64,000 nt of DNA from Chitinophaga tropicalis (GTDB lineage: Bacteria > Bacteroidota > Bacteroidia > Chitinophagales > Chitinophagaceae), in the NCBI RefSeq assembly GCF_009758205.1, contig NZ_WRXN01000004.1, positions 372,001 through 436,000 of the forward strand. Direction: 5' to 3'. The position numbers and the translations under genes are program-made. Shown one piece after another: positions 19,879 to 27,273 of the stretch. Positions within the stretch are counted from its first letter, which is position 1; each line of letters starts with the position of its first letter. The notes under the pieces are model-generated. The model saw only the letters and a program-made list of their open reading frames with translations, made no database searches and was not told where the DNA came from.

Positions 19879-19939
19879 AACGTGTTTTAAAATTGACGAT
19901 TAAAACTATGAACGTGGCGAGTAACGGAAAATGGAAGAT

Positions 19940-19961
19940 TGTAAAAATGCCTGTAAAAATG
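19940..19961. promoter_or_regulatory. Tandem direct repeat, candidate HTCS operator
   Basis: TGTAAAAATG is repeated exactly (19940-19949 and 19952-19961) with a 2-bp spacer. It sits 62 bp upstream of the GH31 start and about 170 bp upstream of the HTCS start, in the divergent intergenic region. AraC-type HTCS outputs bind direct repeats near their target promoters, so this is the best operator candidate here. The repeat is seen; the binding is inferred. Confidence 0.45.
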
Positions 19962-20131
19962 TAGCGATAACATGTACAAATTGATTTTTTACTGGAAAAA
20001 TGTGCGGGAAATTGTCCGGCTGACACTATAGGACAGCCGAACCAACGTAATTATATATATTGCTGTTACCAAGATCAATACTTTATAAATTCCATCCGGG
20101 CCACCTAACCGGCCGGCAAAGAAACAACGTT

Positions 20132-23100
20132 ATGCAACTACGGCTCCTAACCTTGTGCGGCTGTTTGTCGCTTTTATTATCAGGTATCCTCCCTTCAAGG
20201 GCCAATGAAATACCTAGTACTGACCCAGACAACAACATCCGGTTTGAACAGCTGACCACCCATGACGGTCTCTCTCAGAATACAGTTCGCTGTCTGCTAC
20301 AGGACAGAAAAGGTTTTATCTGGATAGGCACATTAAATGGGCTGAACAGGTATGATGGCCGCCGGTTCATTGTTTACCGGCCAGAATATGGCAATCCTCA
20401 TTCTATCAGTGACAACAGAATACGGGAACTCCATGAAGATAAACAGGGTATGATATGGGTGAAGACGACGGAAGGCAGGTTCCATTGTTTTGATCCGCGG
20501 CTGGAATCTTTTGTGGAGTATCAGCCGGACAGCACTGTATTAAAATATGATTGCTTCAAAGAGTTTAAAAACGGGGATATCTGGTTATATGGCAAAGCTA
20601 ATGGCTGTTTACGTATCACCAGGAAAAAGGGTGTTTTCCATACCCGGGCATACAATAAAGAACAGTTACTGGGTAATGCTGAGGTGAATTTCATTTATGA
20701 AGACCACCAGGGAAATGCGTGGGTGGGCGCCGGGAAAAATCTTTTCCGCTCATCACCTGACCAGGACCTGCAGCTGGTATACCGTGGCAATGAGACCTTT
20801 ATCAAGGCAATAGCCGATGGCAGGCAGTTATATTTCCTGACCCGCCAACAGGGCATACTGGTATATGACAACACATTCCGTATCATTCCTGTTCCGGGTA
20901 TACTGCTTACGGGAGGCGCTCTGCTGCCTCACTCACGTTTGCTGCTCAGCACCAGGGAGTCCGGTCTTTATATCAGTGACCTGCGCAGCGGGCAACTACA
21001 GCCTGCAGGTAACCTGAAGGGCCGTACTGACCTGCTGTCTGATCAACAGAAAAACATCTGGGTCAATAACCACAAAGGCAGTATCTGGTACTATGATGTA
21101 CAACGGGAGCTGCTGAAGCAGCTGGACCTGATACCTCCGGCAGTTATGCAGCGGATAGATGAAGAGCGGTATGCTTTTTACAGCGGTGCAGGTAATAATA
21201 CATGGATCACCACCTATGGTGGAGGTTTGTTCTGTTACAACCGGGCATCCGGGGAATTACAACATTTCATCTCCAAACAGGATAATCCTTCGGGACTCAG
21301 TACCAACTACTTACTGAGCATACTGGAAGACCGTACCGGCCTGGTATGGGTAGGTGCAGAGCATACAGGGTTACATAAACTGGTGCCGCAATCGCTGGCG
21401 GTGAGCAGGATCTTCCCTGACGATAATACCGGCGGCCGATATGCTGCCAACAGTGTGAAAAGCATCTATGAGGACAGCTATCACCGGCTATGGGTGAGTA
21501 CCCGGAATGGGGGGCTTCACCTGTATAACAGCCGCCTGGAAAAGATCCGTACCCTGGATCACCTGTTGCCCGGGCAGAGCGCCAACATCTACTGTATGCA
21601 GGAGGATGCCAAAGGATACCTTTGGATAGGCACCAAAGGAGAAGGTCTGTACATCGTACATAAAGATTCCCTGCAACGGCCAGCCAGGCATTTTGAGCTG
21701 CAGGAGATCCCTATAGCGGAAGGCCGGCCGGGCAGCAACGGGAATAAGCAGATATATGCTATTCTGCAGGATAACCACCAGCGTATGTGGATAGGTACTT
21801 TTGGCGGAGGTCTGCACCTTGTTACCTATAACGGAGGCGCTTCTTTCTCTTCCCGTCTGTTCTTCAAGAATGAAATGGTGCCTGTATATGTGCGTTGTTT
21901 ACTGCAGGACAGGCAAAACCGGATATGGGCCGGTACCAATAACGGATTACTGGTATTTGACCCTGAGAAGCTGTTGCAGAATGAGCAGGAATATACAAGC
22001 TATCAATCGGATGTGAATAGCCGGGAGGGGCTGGCCAGTAACGAGATCAAGAGCATCTGCGAAGATCATAAGGGACGTATCTGGGTAGGCACTACCGGCG
22101 GTGGCTTTAGCCGGTTTGTACCTGCGGAAGGAGGTAAAGCTGCCAGCTTCTATACTTATACAACAGAAAACGGATTATCGCATGATATTGTGAATGGCAT
22201 GCAGGAAGACGACAGGGGTAACCTGTGGATAGGTACGGAGAATGGTCTTACCCGCTTTAACCCGGACAACAGCACATTTGAGGTCTTTTATTTTGCCAGC
22301 AATACATTAGGTAATCTATTCTCTGAAGCTGCCTGCCTGCGCAGAAGTGACGGACAGCTACTATTGGGAAGTATGAACGGATTTTATGCTTTCTATCCGC
22401 AACAGCTGAAGACAGAGCGGAAAGATGCACCTGTATTGCTCACAGGTTTTAACATTGCGGGGAATAATGTATCTACATTACAGGAGTCTATCAGCAATAC
22501 CAAAGAGATCGTACTCGAGCCGGGGCAGAAAGTATTCAGCCTCACTTTCGCATCACTGGCATTTAAAAATCCGGTAAAGAACAAATACACCTATATACTG
22601 GAGAACTATGAAGATGAGTGGAACACGCCTGCCAGTTACAATGTGGCTACCTACCGTAACCTACCGCCGGGAGAATATACATTCCGTGTAAGGGGAACAA
22701 ATGATGATGGTTCCTGGAGTAAGCAGGAAGCCAGTGTAAGAATAAAAGTACTGCCTCCTTTCTGGCGTTCCAATATTGCATTTGTATTATACCTGCTGCT
22801 CATTACCGGGTTGGTACTGGGCATACGCTATGTAACAAGAAGGATACACAGATTACAGCAGGCAGTGGAAGTGGAAAAACAGCTGACTGAATATAAGCTT
22901 AATTTCTTCACGGATATTTCTCACGAGTTCCGTACACCGTTGTCACTTATACTGAGCGCTATGGAAGGGCTGCTTCCTGTCAGACAGGGGAATAAGCATC
23001 TGCAGATGATGCAGCGGCATGTGCAGCACCTGATGCGGCTGGCAGATCAGCTGCTGGACTTCCGTAAGATACAGTATAAAAAGATGCAGCTGCAGGTGAC

Positions 23101-24418
23101 GCCAACGGAAGTGGTTTCATTTGTTGAGAATATCTGTGATGGCTTTGGCGATCTGGCGGCACAGAAGCAGATCTGTTTATCTTTTGACAGCAATGTGCCC
23201 TCCTATACTGTTCCTATAGATACCAACAAGCTGGATAAGATGTTGTACAACCTTCTTTCCAACGCACATAAATTCACTCCTGCCGGCGGTAAGATCAATG
23301 TACAGGTAATAACAGATGAGGCATCGCAGACATTGCAGATCAAAGTATCTGATAGCGGCATTACTATTCCGGCAGAACGGCAGCATCTGCTATTCCAGAA
23401 ATTCACACAGGTGAACTTCTCTCCTACAGGTACCGGTATTGGGTTATCGCTTACCAAAGAGCTGGTTGAATTGCATAAAGGCAGTATTTCTTTCAGCAAC
23501 AATACAGGCGCCGGCGTGACTTTCACCCTTACGTTGCCTTTGCAGGATGCTGTATATTCTGAGGAAGAAATAGCTGTTGTGCAGATGGAAAATGCTGTTA
23601 TGCCGGCAGCTTTTATTACAGATACAGAAACAGATGATATCCCGACTCCCAGTACTAAATATAATGTGTTGATCATAGAGGATAATACGGAGATCCGTGG
23701 TTATCTTTCCTCCCGTCTCGGTCAATATTTTCATATTCATACTGCGGCTAATGGCCGGGAGGGGCTGGCAGCCGCTGTAGCATTTGCGCCTGACCTGATA
23801 GTATGCGATGTGATGTTGCCTGAATTAAGTGGCATTGAAGTAACACAAAAGATACGGGGCGAGTTCCAGACATGTCATATTCCTATTGTACTGCTTACGG
23901 CATTGTCTTCCGGGGAGCATCAGTTACAGGGTATTGACGCGGGAGCGGATGCGTATATACCCAAGCCTTTCAGTACACGCTTCCTGCTTACCAATATTAT
24001 CAGGATCATAGAACAGAGAGAGAAGATCAGGAAAAGGTTTGCCAATGATCCGGGGTTCTTTGCCGTGCATATTTCAGAGAATGAAGCAGACCAGCAGTTT
24101 ATTGAGAAGATCAATCTTGTGATTGAGAAGAACCTGGATAATTCGCAGTTCTCTGTCGATGAATTTGCAGCGGCAATGAAGCTGGGAAGGACTTTGTTCT
24201 ACAAGAAGATAAAAGGACTGACGGGGTATTCTCCGAATGAATACATACGGCTGGTGCGGGTAAAGAAGGCGGCTGAATTGCTGAATACCGGGGAGTATAC
24301 TGTGGCTGAAGTAGCTTATAAGGTAGGGATGAGCGATCCGTTTTATTTCAGTAAATGTTTTAAGAGCCAGTTTGGAGTACCGCCCAGTGTGCATTTGAAG
24401 AAGGTGAAGGCGGGGTGA
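20132..24418 (+). CDS. Hybrid two-component system regulator (HTCS)
   Basis: This one-chain sensor-regulator has about 1428 residues and controls the PUL. The frame is open from 20060, but the ATG at 20132 begins a clean signal peptide (MQLRLLTLCGCLSLLLSG). The periplasmic part has repeated Reg_prop propeller blades (patterns such as GFIWIGTLNGLNRY and LWIGTENGLTRF) and a Y_Y_Y domain, then a transmembrane helix near residue 890. The cytoplasmic part has HisKA (ISHEFRTPLS, His931), HATPase, a receiver (phospho-acceptor Asp1226 in IVCDVMLPE) and an AraC HTH at the C-terminus. The G1 box reads DSGITIP, with Thr1078 where Gly is usual. Ligands for such sensors are oligosaccharides released by the PUL enzymes. 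It is divergent from the GH31-GH2-esterase operon and probably activates it. Confidence 0.95.
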   Translation: MQLRLLTLCGCLSLLLSGILPSRANEIPSTDPDNNIRFEQLTTHDGLSQNTVRCLLQDRKGFIWIGTLNGLNRYDGRRFIVYRPEYGNPHSISDNRIRELHEDKQGMIWVKTTEGRFHCFDPRLESFVEYQPDSTVLKYDCFKEFKNGDIWLYGKANGCLRITRKKGVFHTRAYNKEQLLGNAEVNFIYEDHQGNAWVGAGKNLFRSSPDQDLQLVYRGNETFIKAIADGRQLYFLTRQQGILVYDNTFRIIPVPGILLTGGALLPHSRLLLSTRESGLYISDLRSGQLQPAGNLKGRTDLLSDQQKNIWVNNHKGSIWYYDVQRELLKQLDLIPPAVMQRIDEERYAFYSGAGNNTWITTYGGGLFCYNRASGELQHFISKQDNPSGLSTNYLLSILEDRTGLVWVGAEHTGLHKLVPQSLAVSRIFPDDNTGGRYAANSVKSIYEDSYHRLWVSTRNGGLHLYNSRLEKIRTLDHLLPGQSANIYCMQEDAKGYLWIGTKGEGLYIVHKDSLQRPARHFELQEIPIAEGRPGSNGNKQIYAILQDNHQRMWIGTFGGGLHLVTYNGGASFSSRLFFKNEMVPVYVRCLLQDRQNRIWAGTNNGLLVFDPEKLLQNEQEYTSYQSDVNSREGLASNEIKSICEDHKGRIWVGTTGGGFSRFVPAEGGKAASFYTYTTENGLSHDIVNGMQEDDRGNLWIGTENGLTRFNPDNSTFEVFYFASNTLGNLFSEAACLRRSDGQLLLGSMNGFYAFYPQQLKTERKDAPVLLTGFNIAGNNVSTLQESISNTKEIVLEPGQKVFSLTFASLAFKNPVKNKYTYILENYEDEWNTPASYNVATYRNLPPGEYTFRVRGTNDDGSWSKQEASVRIKVLPPFWRSNIAFVLYLLLITGLVLGIRYVTRRIHRLQQAVEVEKQLTEYKLNFFTDISHEFRTPLSLILSAMEGLLPVRQGNKHLQMMQRHVQHLMRLADQLLDFRKIQYKKMQLQVTPTEVVSFVENICDGFGDLAAQKQICLSFDSNVPSYTVPIDTNKLDKMLYNLLSNAHKFTPAGGKINVQVITDEASQTLQIKVSDSGITIPAERQHLLFQKFTQVNFSPTGTGIGLSLTKELVELHKGSISFSNNTGAGVTFTLTLPLQDAVYSEEEIAVVQMENAVMPAAFITDTETDDIPTPSTKYNVLIIEDNTEIRGYLSSRLGQYFHIHTAANGREGLAAAVAFAPDLIVCDVMLPELSGIEVTQKIRGEFQTCHIPIVLLTALSSGEHQLQGIDAGADAYIPKPFSTRFLLTNIIRIIEQREKIRKRFANDPGFFAVHISENEADQQFIEKINLVIEKNLDNSQFSVDEFAAAMKLGRTLFYKKIKGLTGYSPNEYIRLVRVKKAAELLNTGEYTVAEVAYKVGMSDPFYFSKCFKSQFGVPPSVHLKKVKAG

Positions 24419-24440
24419 GTGGGATACATATTTCAGTTTA

Positions 24441-24471
24441 AAAGCCGCCATTTGTTATCAGTGGCGGCTTT
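24441..24471 (+). terminator. Intrinsic terminator of HTCS gene
   Basis: A 10-bp stem AAAGCCGCCA / TGGCGGCTTT with an 11-nt loop, followed by TCTTTT, begins 23 nt after the HTCS stop. Confidence 0.8.
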
Positions 24472-24540
24472 CTTTTATCTCAGAACAGAGAGAAGTATAA
24501 CCGGCTTTCAAGGGATTATAAAATTTTGTACTTTTCCCGC

Positions 24541-25065
24541 ATGGAACAAATGCGCGAAACACTCAGTATATCAGTCATTACAGAAACAGACATTCCTGCT
24601 GTAACACAGGTTGTTAACAGTGCTTATGAAGGAGAGCCGGGAAAGAGCTGGACGTCAGAAGGGCACCTGGTAGAGGGGCAAAGAACTACGGAAACTATTT
24701 TACGTGATCTTATCAGCAGACCATCTGTAAACATATTCAAATATTCTGATGCACAGGGTGTTATATTGGGTTGTGTGTTGCTGGAAAAGAAAGAGGGTAC
24801 TTTATATCTCGGTATGTTATCGGTTTTACCTAAAGTACAGGCAGCTGGTATTGGCGCCAGGTTGATACAATTCAGTGAGAGCTTTGCACGGGAGCATCAA
24901 TATAATTCTATTACTATCACTGTTATAGATAAACGGTATGAGTTGATGGAATGGTACCGGCGGAAAGGTTTTGTGCCTACCGGTAAGCTGGAGCCGTTTT
25001 CCAACAAGTCATCATCTGCTATTGATGAGTTCTCTTTTATGGAGATGAGGAAGGAGTTATTGTAG
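24541..25065 (+). CDS. GNAT-family N-acetyltransferase
   Basis: A GNAT acetyltransferase of about 174 residues transfers acetyl from acetyl-CoA to an amine, of unknown acceptor. Motif A is seen as LGMLSVLPKVQAAGIGARL (acetyl-CoA pyrophosphate loop QAAGIGA), and motif B contains YRRKGFVPTG. The frame is open from 24526, but the ATG at 24541 (MEQMRETL) is preferred. TAAAATTTTG, resembling the Bacteroidota -7 element, lies 11 nt upstream of it, so the leader would be very short. The gene is monocistronic and convergent with clpP, 6 nt apart. Confidence 0.88.
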   Translation: MEQMRETLSISVITETDIPAVTQVVNSAYEGEPGKSWTSEGHLVEGQRTTETILRDLISRPSVNIFKYSDAQGVILGCVLLEKKEGTLYLGMLSVLPKVQAAGIGARLIQFSESFAREHQYNSITITVIDKRYELMEWYRRKGFVPTGKLEPFSNKSSSAIDEFSFMEMRKELL

Positions 25066-25071
25066 CTTCTT

Positions 25072-25668
25072 CTATGCATTTGTTATAATGCGCAGATCAT
25101 CCACATCGCCCAGCACTTCATCTACCAATCCAAAATCCTTAGCTTCCAGGGCAGTCATGAACTTGTCCCGGCGGTAGGTTTCTTCTATTTCTTCTTTTGT
25201 ATGACCAGAGTGTTTACCCATCATACTGAACACTTTATTCTGCAATCTTTCCTGTTCCTGATAGGCAATGCGTACATCTTCTGTATATCCTTTGGCGCCT
25301 CCGCCGGTGGGGTGCATATGGATGGTTGCATGTGGCAGTGCATAGCGTTGTCCTTTGGCGCCTGCTGTAAGCAGGAAGGTGCCCATGCTTCCGGTAAAGC
25401 CGACAGCGACTGTAGCAACGGGGGATTTTACCATTTTCATAGTATCGTAAATAGCCATGCCGGCGTATACATGTCCGCCGGGGCTTTGGATATATATTCT
25501 TATGGGATAATGGTTCTCGCTGTCGAGATAGAGCAGCTGTGCTACGACCAGGTTAGCTACCTGTTCATCAATAGCGGTGCCCAGAAAAACGATACGTTCT
25601 TTCAATAACAGGCTGTAAATATCATATGCGCCCCGTGTAGAGCTGTCTAATACTGTTGGTATCAACAT
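25072..25668 (-). CDS. clpP: ClpP-family serine protease
   Basis: This 198-residue Clp protease proteolytic subunit in full-length form forms barrel-shaped tetradecamers and degrades proteins delivered by a ClpX/ClpA-type ATPase. The triad is intact: Ser94 ([10 protein letters not shown]), His119 (IHMHPTGG) and Asp168 (RRDKFM). The His motif is divergent from the usual IHQP, so this is probably a secondary paralogue rather than the housekeeping ClpP. No clpX lies beside it. It begins 7 nt after a small anti-sigma-like gene that itself overlaps a sigma factor gene. That suggests regulated proteolysis tied to this sigma factor, which is inference. Confidence 0.93.
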   Translation of the reverse strand: MLIPTVLDSSTRGAYDIYSLLLKERIVFLGTAIDEQVANLVVAQLLYLDSENHYPIRIYIQSPGGHVYAGMAIYDTMKMVKSPVATVAVGFTGSMGTFLLTAGAKGQRYALPHATIHMHPTGGGAKGYTEDVRIAYQEQERLQNKVFSMMGKHSGHTKEEIEETYRRDKFMTALEAKDFGLVDEVLGDVDDLRIITNA

Positions 25669-25675
25669 AAAGTTT

Positions 25676-25933
25676 CTATTTGAAAATGGAAGATATCTTT
25701 TCTCTGAAAGATGCGTCCTTCATGAGTAAAGTATGTATGGTATCCAGTTTTTCCCGCAGCTCTTCCCTGGCTGACCAACGTATGAACTGATGTGCTTTTT
25801 CCTGTAACTGTACATTCTCTTTCAGCACAGGTGAGAGGATCATTTTTACCTGGAAAAGCAATTTTTCCGGGGATGTCATTTTATCCAGGATGTACCGGTC
25901 TGTATCCTGTATTTCATGCAATTGTTTCCTCAT
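25676..25933 (-). CDS. Small soluble anti-sigma-like protein
   Basis: This helical, charged protein of 85 residues (89 if an upstream ATG at 25945 is used) overlaps the sigma gene by 20 or 32 nt. The pattern [20 protein letters not shown] resembles the cytosolic N-terminal part of Bacteroidota anti-sigma factors (a short helix, then a polar acidic segment). No transmembrane helix or FecR domain follows. It is therefore a candidate soluble, truncated anti-sigma or sigma-partner protein. It is translationally coupled to the sigma factor and to clpP. The family is not recognised with certainty; function is inferred from position and shape. Confidence 0.75.
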   Translation of the reverse strand: MRKQLHEIQDTDRYILDKMTSPEKLLFQVKMILSPVLKENVQLQEKAHQFIRWSAREELREKLDTIHTLLMKDASFREKISSIFK

Positions 25934-26420
25934 AAATATCTGCATGTTTTATTTGTTCCCTCACTTTTTCCAGACATTTGTATTTCTGTACTGTAGCAGA
26001 ATGGGGTGAGCTGTAATGAAATGTTTCTGCTATCTCCTGCATGGAGCGCTGATCATAGTAAAACGCCTGTAGCAATTGCAGGCATTTTTTTCCTGCCGTG
26101 CGCAGATGGTGCAACAGGGGTTTAACCTGCTGTTCTTTATCTTCCGGTATAGAGAGATGATCGTCCAGTGGTACGTACTGTTTATTATTACGATATCTTT
26201 TCAGCCATAGCATCCTGGTGATCCCGGCCAGGTAAGCGCTGGCAGATACATGAATATCCAGTGAATTATTCCTGTGTTTTTCCAGGTAAATGATGAGGGC
26301 ATCATGAAAGAGGTCTTTCGCCGTGTCGAGGTCTCCACCCCGTTGTTGTATCATATGTGCAACCAGGGGAAAGGTCTCTTTATAAATATTAGTGAGCCAT
26401 TGCGTTTCATTTTGTTCCAT
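25914..26420 (-). CDS. ECF-type RNA polymerase sigma factor
   Basis: This 168-residue ECF sigma factor has region 2 at about residues 10-85 (DLFHDALIIYLEKHRNN, then AYLAGITRMLWLKRYR) and region 4 with a helix-turn-helix at about 105-160 (FYYDQRSMQEIAETFHYSS, then VQKYKCLEKVREQ). It redirects RNA polymerase to a stress or envelope regulon. It is the first gene of the sigma / anti-sigma-like / clpP operon. The usual FecR or transmembrane anti-sigma partner is missing; the small overlapping gene takes that position. Confidence 0.9.
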   Translation of the reverse strand: MEQNETQWLTNIYKETFPLVAHMIQQRGGDLDTAKDLFHDALIIYLEKHRNNSLDIHVSASAYLAGITRMLWLKRYRNNKQYVPLDDHLSIPEDKEQQVKPLLHHLRTAGKKCLQLLQAFYYDQRSMQEIAETFHYSSPHSATVQKYKCLEKVREQIKHADIYEETIA

Positions 26421-26515
26421 GGCAGATGAATTGTTTTATATATAGTGTCTGAAAAGAGGGGAATATCACCCTGAGATCCTGTTTTTTTGTAAATAAATTT
26501 ACGGTAATCCGGTAA

Positions 26516-26692
26516 TACTATTTTTTTTGGGGCCAATTCAAAAAAGATAAGAATACAATACCAGCAGCAAAAGTTTGCTCTTCTGTAAGAGATTACAGCC
26601 AGGAGCCTTATGTTATTAAAAAAGCGGAGGAGGCCAAACGCATTATAGCTAAATACGGCTATCCAAAAATGTTAGATAATATGGCCAGGTAA
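26516..26692 (+). pseudogene. Possible gene remnant (no start codon)
   Basis: An open stretch with protein-like composition ends at TAA (26690-26692). The upstream limit is a stop at 26513, and no ATG or usual start opens it. The end reads YVIKKAEEAKRIIAKYGY then PKMLDNMAR, which looks like a real alpha-helical protein C-terminus. It lies in an intergenic space (26421-26787) between a sigma gene and a lipoprotein gene that read away from it or against it. The parent family was not recognised. It may be a decayed gene end left by a deletion, but chance cannot be excluded. Confidence 0.3.
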
Positions 26693-26745
26693 GCTATTAT
26701 AGATGGTGTTCTCAAGCGCTCTGGGGTATTGGGGTTACGATTGAT

Positions 26746-26780
26746 AAAAAGGCCTGTACCGAAACAAGACAGGCCTTTTT
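26746..26780 (-). terminator. Intrinsic terminator of small lipoprotein gene
   Basis: A perfect 12-bp stem (AAAAAGGCCTGT / ACAGGCCTTTTT) lies 7 nt past the stop of the minus-strand gene at 26788. Read on the minus strand it ends in a T-tract. Confidence 0.85.
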
Positions 26781-26787
26781 AATATTA

Positions 26788-27171
26788 TTACTTTACTACT
26801 ACAGTATCTACTTCAAAAGTATTTTCTCCTGACACAAACTTCAGATAATAGGTGCCGGGCTTAGTTTCTTTCAGTTTGTAGGTTGCTTTCCTTTCAGGGA
26901 TATCCATAGTACACATACATCCTTTATAGATAGCCTGAACAGTAATGACAAGTGTATTACCACTTTTCTTCTCAGAGAATCTGTTAAACTGTCCGCAGCC
27001 GTTGTTCACAGGAAAATAGACAGTTGTAGTACCGTCGTCAGCTTTTTCAAGGCGGCTTACGTTTGCATTTGCATACTTCAGACAATCCTGTTCCGGGGTG
27101 TTTTTCCTGCTACAGCCAGCTGATGTGCTTATTGCCATCAGCAACACCAGCACGTTAAATGATCTTATCAT
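26788..27171 (-). CDS. Small Cys-containing lipoprotein, hypothetical
   Basis: This 127-residue protein has a signal peptide ending in a lipobox STSAGC (Cys20), so it is probably a membrane-anchored lipoprotein. The mature part has four further Cys (in QDCLKY, NNGCGQF and KGCMCTM) and a beta-rich pattern. Paired cysteines may form disulfides or bind metal. It is monocistronic, with its own terminator at 26746. No family was recognised. Confidence 0.8.
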   Translation of the reverse strand: MIRSFNVLVLLMAISTSAGCSRKNTPEQDCLKYANANVSRLEKADDGTTTVYFPVNNGCGQFNRFSEKKSGNTLVITVQAIYKGCMCTMDIPERKATYKLKETKPGTYYLKFVSGENTFEVDTVVVK

Positions 27172-27201
27172 AAATTAAATTTTAAACGTTCCTATATCAA
27201 A

Positions 27202-27253
27202 AAGGGAACTGTAACATTAACGCGCAAGAATAGCGTTTGGTTACAGTTCCCTT
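27202..27253 (-). terminator. Intrinsic terminator of chitinase gene
   Basis: A perfect 14-bp stem (AAGGGAACTGTAAC with GTTACAGTTCCCTT) and a T-tract on the minus strand lie 20 nt after the chitinase stop. Confidence 0.85.
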
Positions 27254-27273
27254 GTTAAATTATGTGATATGTA

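Noticed and set aside
20060-20131. HTCS start at 20060
   Set aside because: The extra 24 residues precede a complete signal peptide that begins at the ATG at 20132.
25072-25668. ClpP paralogue as catalytically dead
   Set aside because: Ser94, His119 and Asp168 are all present, although the His motif is divergent.
26746-26780. Inverted repeat as an attachment site or insertion end
   Set aside because: Its T-tract and place directly after a stop codon fit an ordinary terminator.
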